The notes under the pieces: generated by a model
What the model was told of the DNA's origin: nothing
The model's input: the letters and a program-made list of their open reading frames with translations, nothing else
The model's database searches: none
Program-made: the position numbers and the translations under genes
In this document: in pieces, positions 5,622 through 6,898 of the stretch
Position numbering within the stretch: the stretch's first letter is position 1
Layout of the letters: every line of letters begins with the position of its first letter
Origin: Deltaproteobacteria bacterium
GTDB taxonomy: Bacteria > Desulfobacterota > G020345765
Reading direction: 5' to 3'
NCBI GenBank assembly: GCA_030616835.1
Contig: JAUWWP010000140.1
Span: forward strand, 1 to 6,898
DNA length: 6,898 bases

Positions 5622-6837
5622 CCAGTTTCGTAACTTTACCGTTCTCGTCGATGTGTTCAACAATCACGCCACCGAATGATTCCCCGCCTTCCTTTTTCTC
5701 ATCCAATTTCATCACCTTTGGGATCAGGTCGATAAAGTCCTGCGGGCTCACGCATGCCTCCGGCGGCATCACACCCTTTCCCGATACCTTGCCCCGGAGC
5801 ATGAGGATTGCGCCTACCGCCGCCGGGATTGCTGTCCCCTCACCCATCGCCTGGGTCCGGGAGGCCATATGGAACCGGTATTCGCTGTAGTTTCCGTCCT
5901 TCTTGCCCTTGACGACTACGCTTGCGCAGCCCCGCTGGGGGCCGAAATTGGTCTCTTTCAAGATCCGCTCCCGCTCCCTGATTAGGTAAGCAATAGTGAA
6001 ATCATACGGAGTCACCTTTTGCCCCTTCACATCCAGGGGCTCCTTGCTGGCAAGGCCCAGCCGACATATCTCCCTGATCAACTCGGAATATTCCTCGGGA
6101 AGCTGGGTCCCCTTGTTCGTAACCTGCCTGCATTTGATGTACCGGGGAAGGGTTACCTGCTCAGGGTGCGAATAGGGATACAAAAGCACAGTGCCCAGGA
6201 CCGGGAAATCAAACTCCTCCCGGAGCGCTATCCCGTCATCTTCAAAGTATTTGACATGTTTTAACTCTCCGTCCAGGAACATGGGGATGTCCATGTTAAT
6301 ACAATGGAGCCGGTGCTCGATCACACCTTCTCCCTCAAACGGCTCACCGCCATGGGCGTGGAAGATGTCAATGGAATCCGTTTCGTCAAGGAGACTGTCC
6401 GCGGCGAATTTAGCAAGCAGGTTAGTGGCTCCCGGGGAGCTGCCCATCCCGATCAGCGCGGTTACGCCCGCGCTTTTCGCGGCCTCATCCATCTTAAGAA
6501 TGTCAATGGTCACATCCACATCATCGCAGATGTCCAGGTAATTGATCCCGGACTCAATAACCGCCTTGAGTATGCCCGGCACTAATTTATGGAAAGGCCC
6601 CGCGCAGTTTAGCACCAGATCACTGCCTGCGATCGCATTCTTTACGCTCTTGGAGTCCAGGGCATCAACCTTTTTCGCGGAGACCTTGCCGGAGCCGAAC
6701 TCGGAGACAATCTCCTCGGCTTTTTCTATGTTTATATCGCCGATCACTATCTCCGAAAAGTAATCCAGCGGCGCGAGCGTCTTGACCGCAACGCTCCCAA
6801 CCGCGCCACAACCTCCGAGAACGATTATCTTTGCCAT
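5614..6837 (-). CDS. Saccharopine dehydrogenase-like NAD(P)-dependent oxidoreductase
   Basis: This is a cytoplasmic oxidoreductase of the Lys9/saccharopine dehydrogenase-like superfamily (COG1748). The 407 residues match the usual length of about 380-420. The N-terminal Rossmann fold shows IIVLGGCGAVG (G9-x-G11-x-x-G14), and D34 ends the second strand (IGDIN), a position where Asp usually favours NAD over NADP. The family hallmark NCAGPF is at 77-82, then YLDICDD (100-106) and GMGSSPGATN (130-139). The rest is the substrate/dimer domain ending in a charged tail. Characterised relatives make saccharopine or carboxyspermidine-type compounds, but many family members have unknown substrates. No lysine or polyamine gene is nearby, so I do not assign a reaction. 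ATG at 6837 follows a perfect AAGGAGGT. The gene overlaps the FGGY kinase, suggesting a shared pathway. Confidence 0.88.
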   Translation of the reverse strand: MAKIIVLGGCGAVGSVAVKTLAPLDYFSEIVIGDINIEKAEEIVSEFGSGKVSAKKVDALDSKSVKNAIAGSDLVLNCAGPFHKLVPGILKAVIESGINYLDICDDVDVTIDILKMDEAAKSAGVTALIGMGSSPGATNLLAKFAADSLLDETDSIDIFHAHGGEPFEGEGVIEHRLHCINMDIPMFLDGELKHVKYFEDDGIALREEFDFPVLGTVLLYPYSHPEQVTLPRYIKCRQVTNKGTQLPEEYSELIREICRLGLASKEPLDVKGQKVTPYDFTIAYLIRERERILKETNFGPQRGCASVVVKGKKDGNYSEYRFHMASRTQAMGEGTAIPAAVGAILMLRGKVSGKGVMPPEACVSPQDFIDLIPKVMKLDEKKEGGESFGGVIVEHIDENGKVTKLDV

Positions 6838-6842
6838 GGTCT

Positions 6843-6850
6843 ACCTCCTT
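6843..6850 (-). promoter_or_regulatory. Strong ribosome binding site of the saccharopine-dehydrogenase-like gene
   Basis: AAGGAGGT, fully complementary to the 16S rRNA tail, lies five bases before the ATG at 6837 on the minus strand. It fixes the start and implies efficient translation of the first gene of the pair, in contrast to the weak site before the coupled kinase. Confidence 0.8.
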
Positions 6851-6898
6851 CAGCAATTTCTAATGAAGAAGTAGGGGTCAATTCTCAACACAATGACC

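Noticed and set aside
5622..5663. Kinase start at TTG 5663
   Set aside because: It would add 14 residues with no family counterpart and lies deep inside the dehydrogenase gene. ATG at 5621 or 5612 is more natural.
6850..6898. Possible C-terminal end of an upstream minus-strand gene (open for 15 codons to a TGA at 6850-6852)
   Set aside because: The stop just before the ribosome site would suit an operon, but 15 codons at the window edge give no recognisable protein sequence, so it cannot be called.
6851..6898. Promoter for the dehydrogenase-kinase pair
   Set aside because: TTGAGA and TTGACC strings occur, but no acceptable -10 lies at the right distance (the best is CATTAG). There is too little upstream sequence to judge.

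Overview
The window looks like a piece of chromosome from an uncultured, probably anaerobic bacterium of roughly 50-55% GC (estimated by eye). Bacterial origin is suggested by strong Shine-Dalgarno sites, including a full AAGGAGGT ahead of the rightmost gene. It is also suggested by a cluster of short GC-rich dispersed palindromes at the left end, of the kinds common in environmental bacterial genomes. An anaerobic lifestyle is inferred only from the two-gene minimal SUF-type Fe-S cluster system, which is typical of archaea and anaerobic bacteria. The sequence does not fix the phylum.

All five genes lie on the minus strand, so they are read from right to left. The first is a 407-residue saccharopine-dehydrogenase-like NAD(P)-dependent oxidoreductase (5614-6837). 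The second is an FGGY-family sugar or polyol kinase (3993-5621) whose start overlaps the end of the dehydrogenase gene. After a gap of 100 bases come SufC/SmsC, an ABC-type ATPase (3158-3892), and SufB/SmsB, the scaffold-like partner (1935-3161). These two are coupled through an ATGA overlap. After a further 105 bases comes a neurotransmitter:sodium symporter (NSS) family transporter (321-1829). Its reading frame can only be completed at the N-terminus by assuming an ATT start codon. The left 320 bases hold no gene. They contain four different dispersed-repeat types side by side, one of which appears to be a palindrome inserted inside another.

The genes form two clear functional pairs and one singleton. 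The dehydrogenase and kinase are probably co-translated and may act on one unidentified pathway. SmsC and SmsB together form the minimal Fe-S assembly machine; no desulfurase, SufU, SufA or SufT gene is present in the window. The transporter imports an amino acid or similar substrate with Na+ and may be transcribed with the sms genes, but nothing shows a functional tie. No mobile element with a transposase, CRISPR array, tRNA or rRNA was seen. The genes belong to known families. The most unusual points are the non-canonical transporter start, the nested palindrome, and the uncharacterised dehydrogenase-kinase pair.
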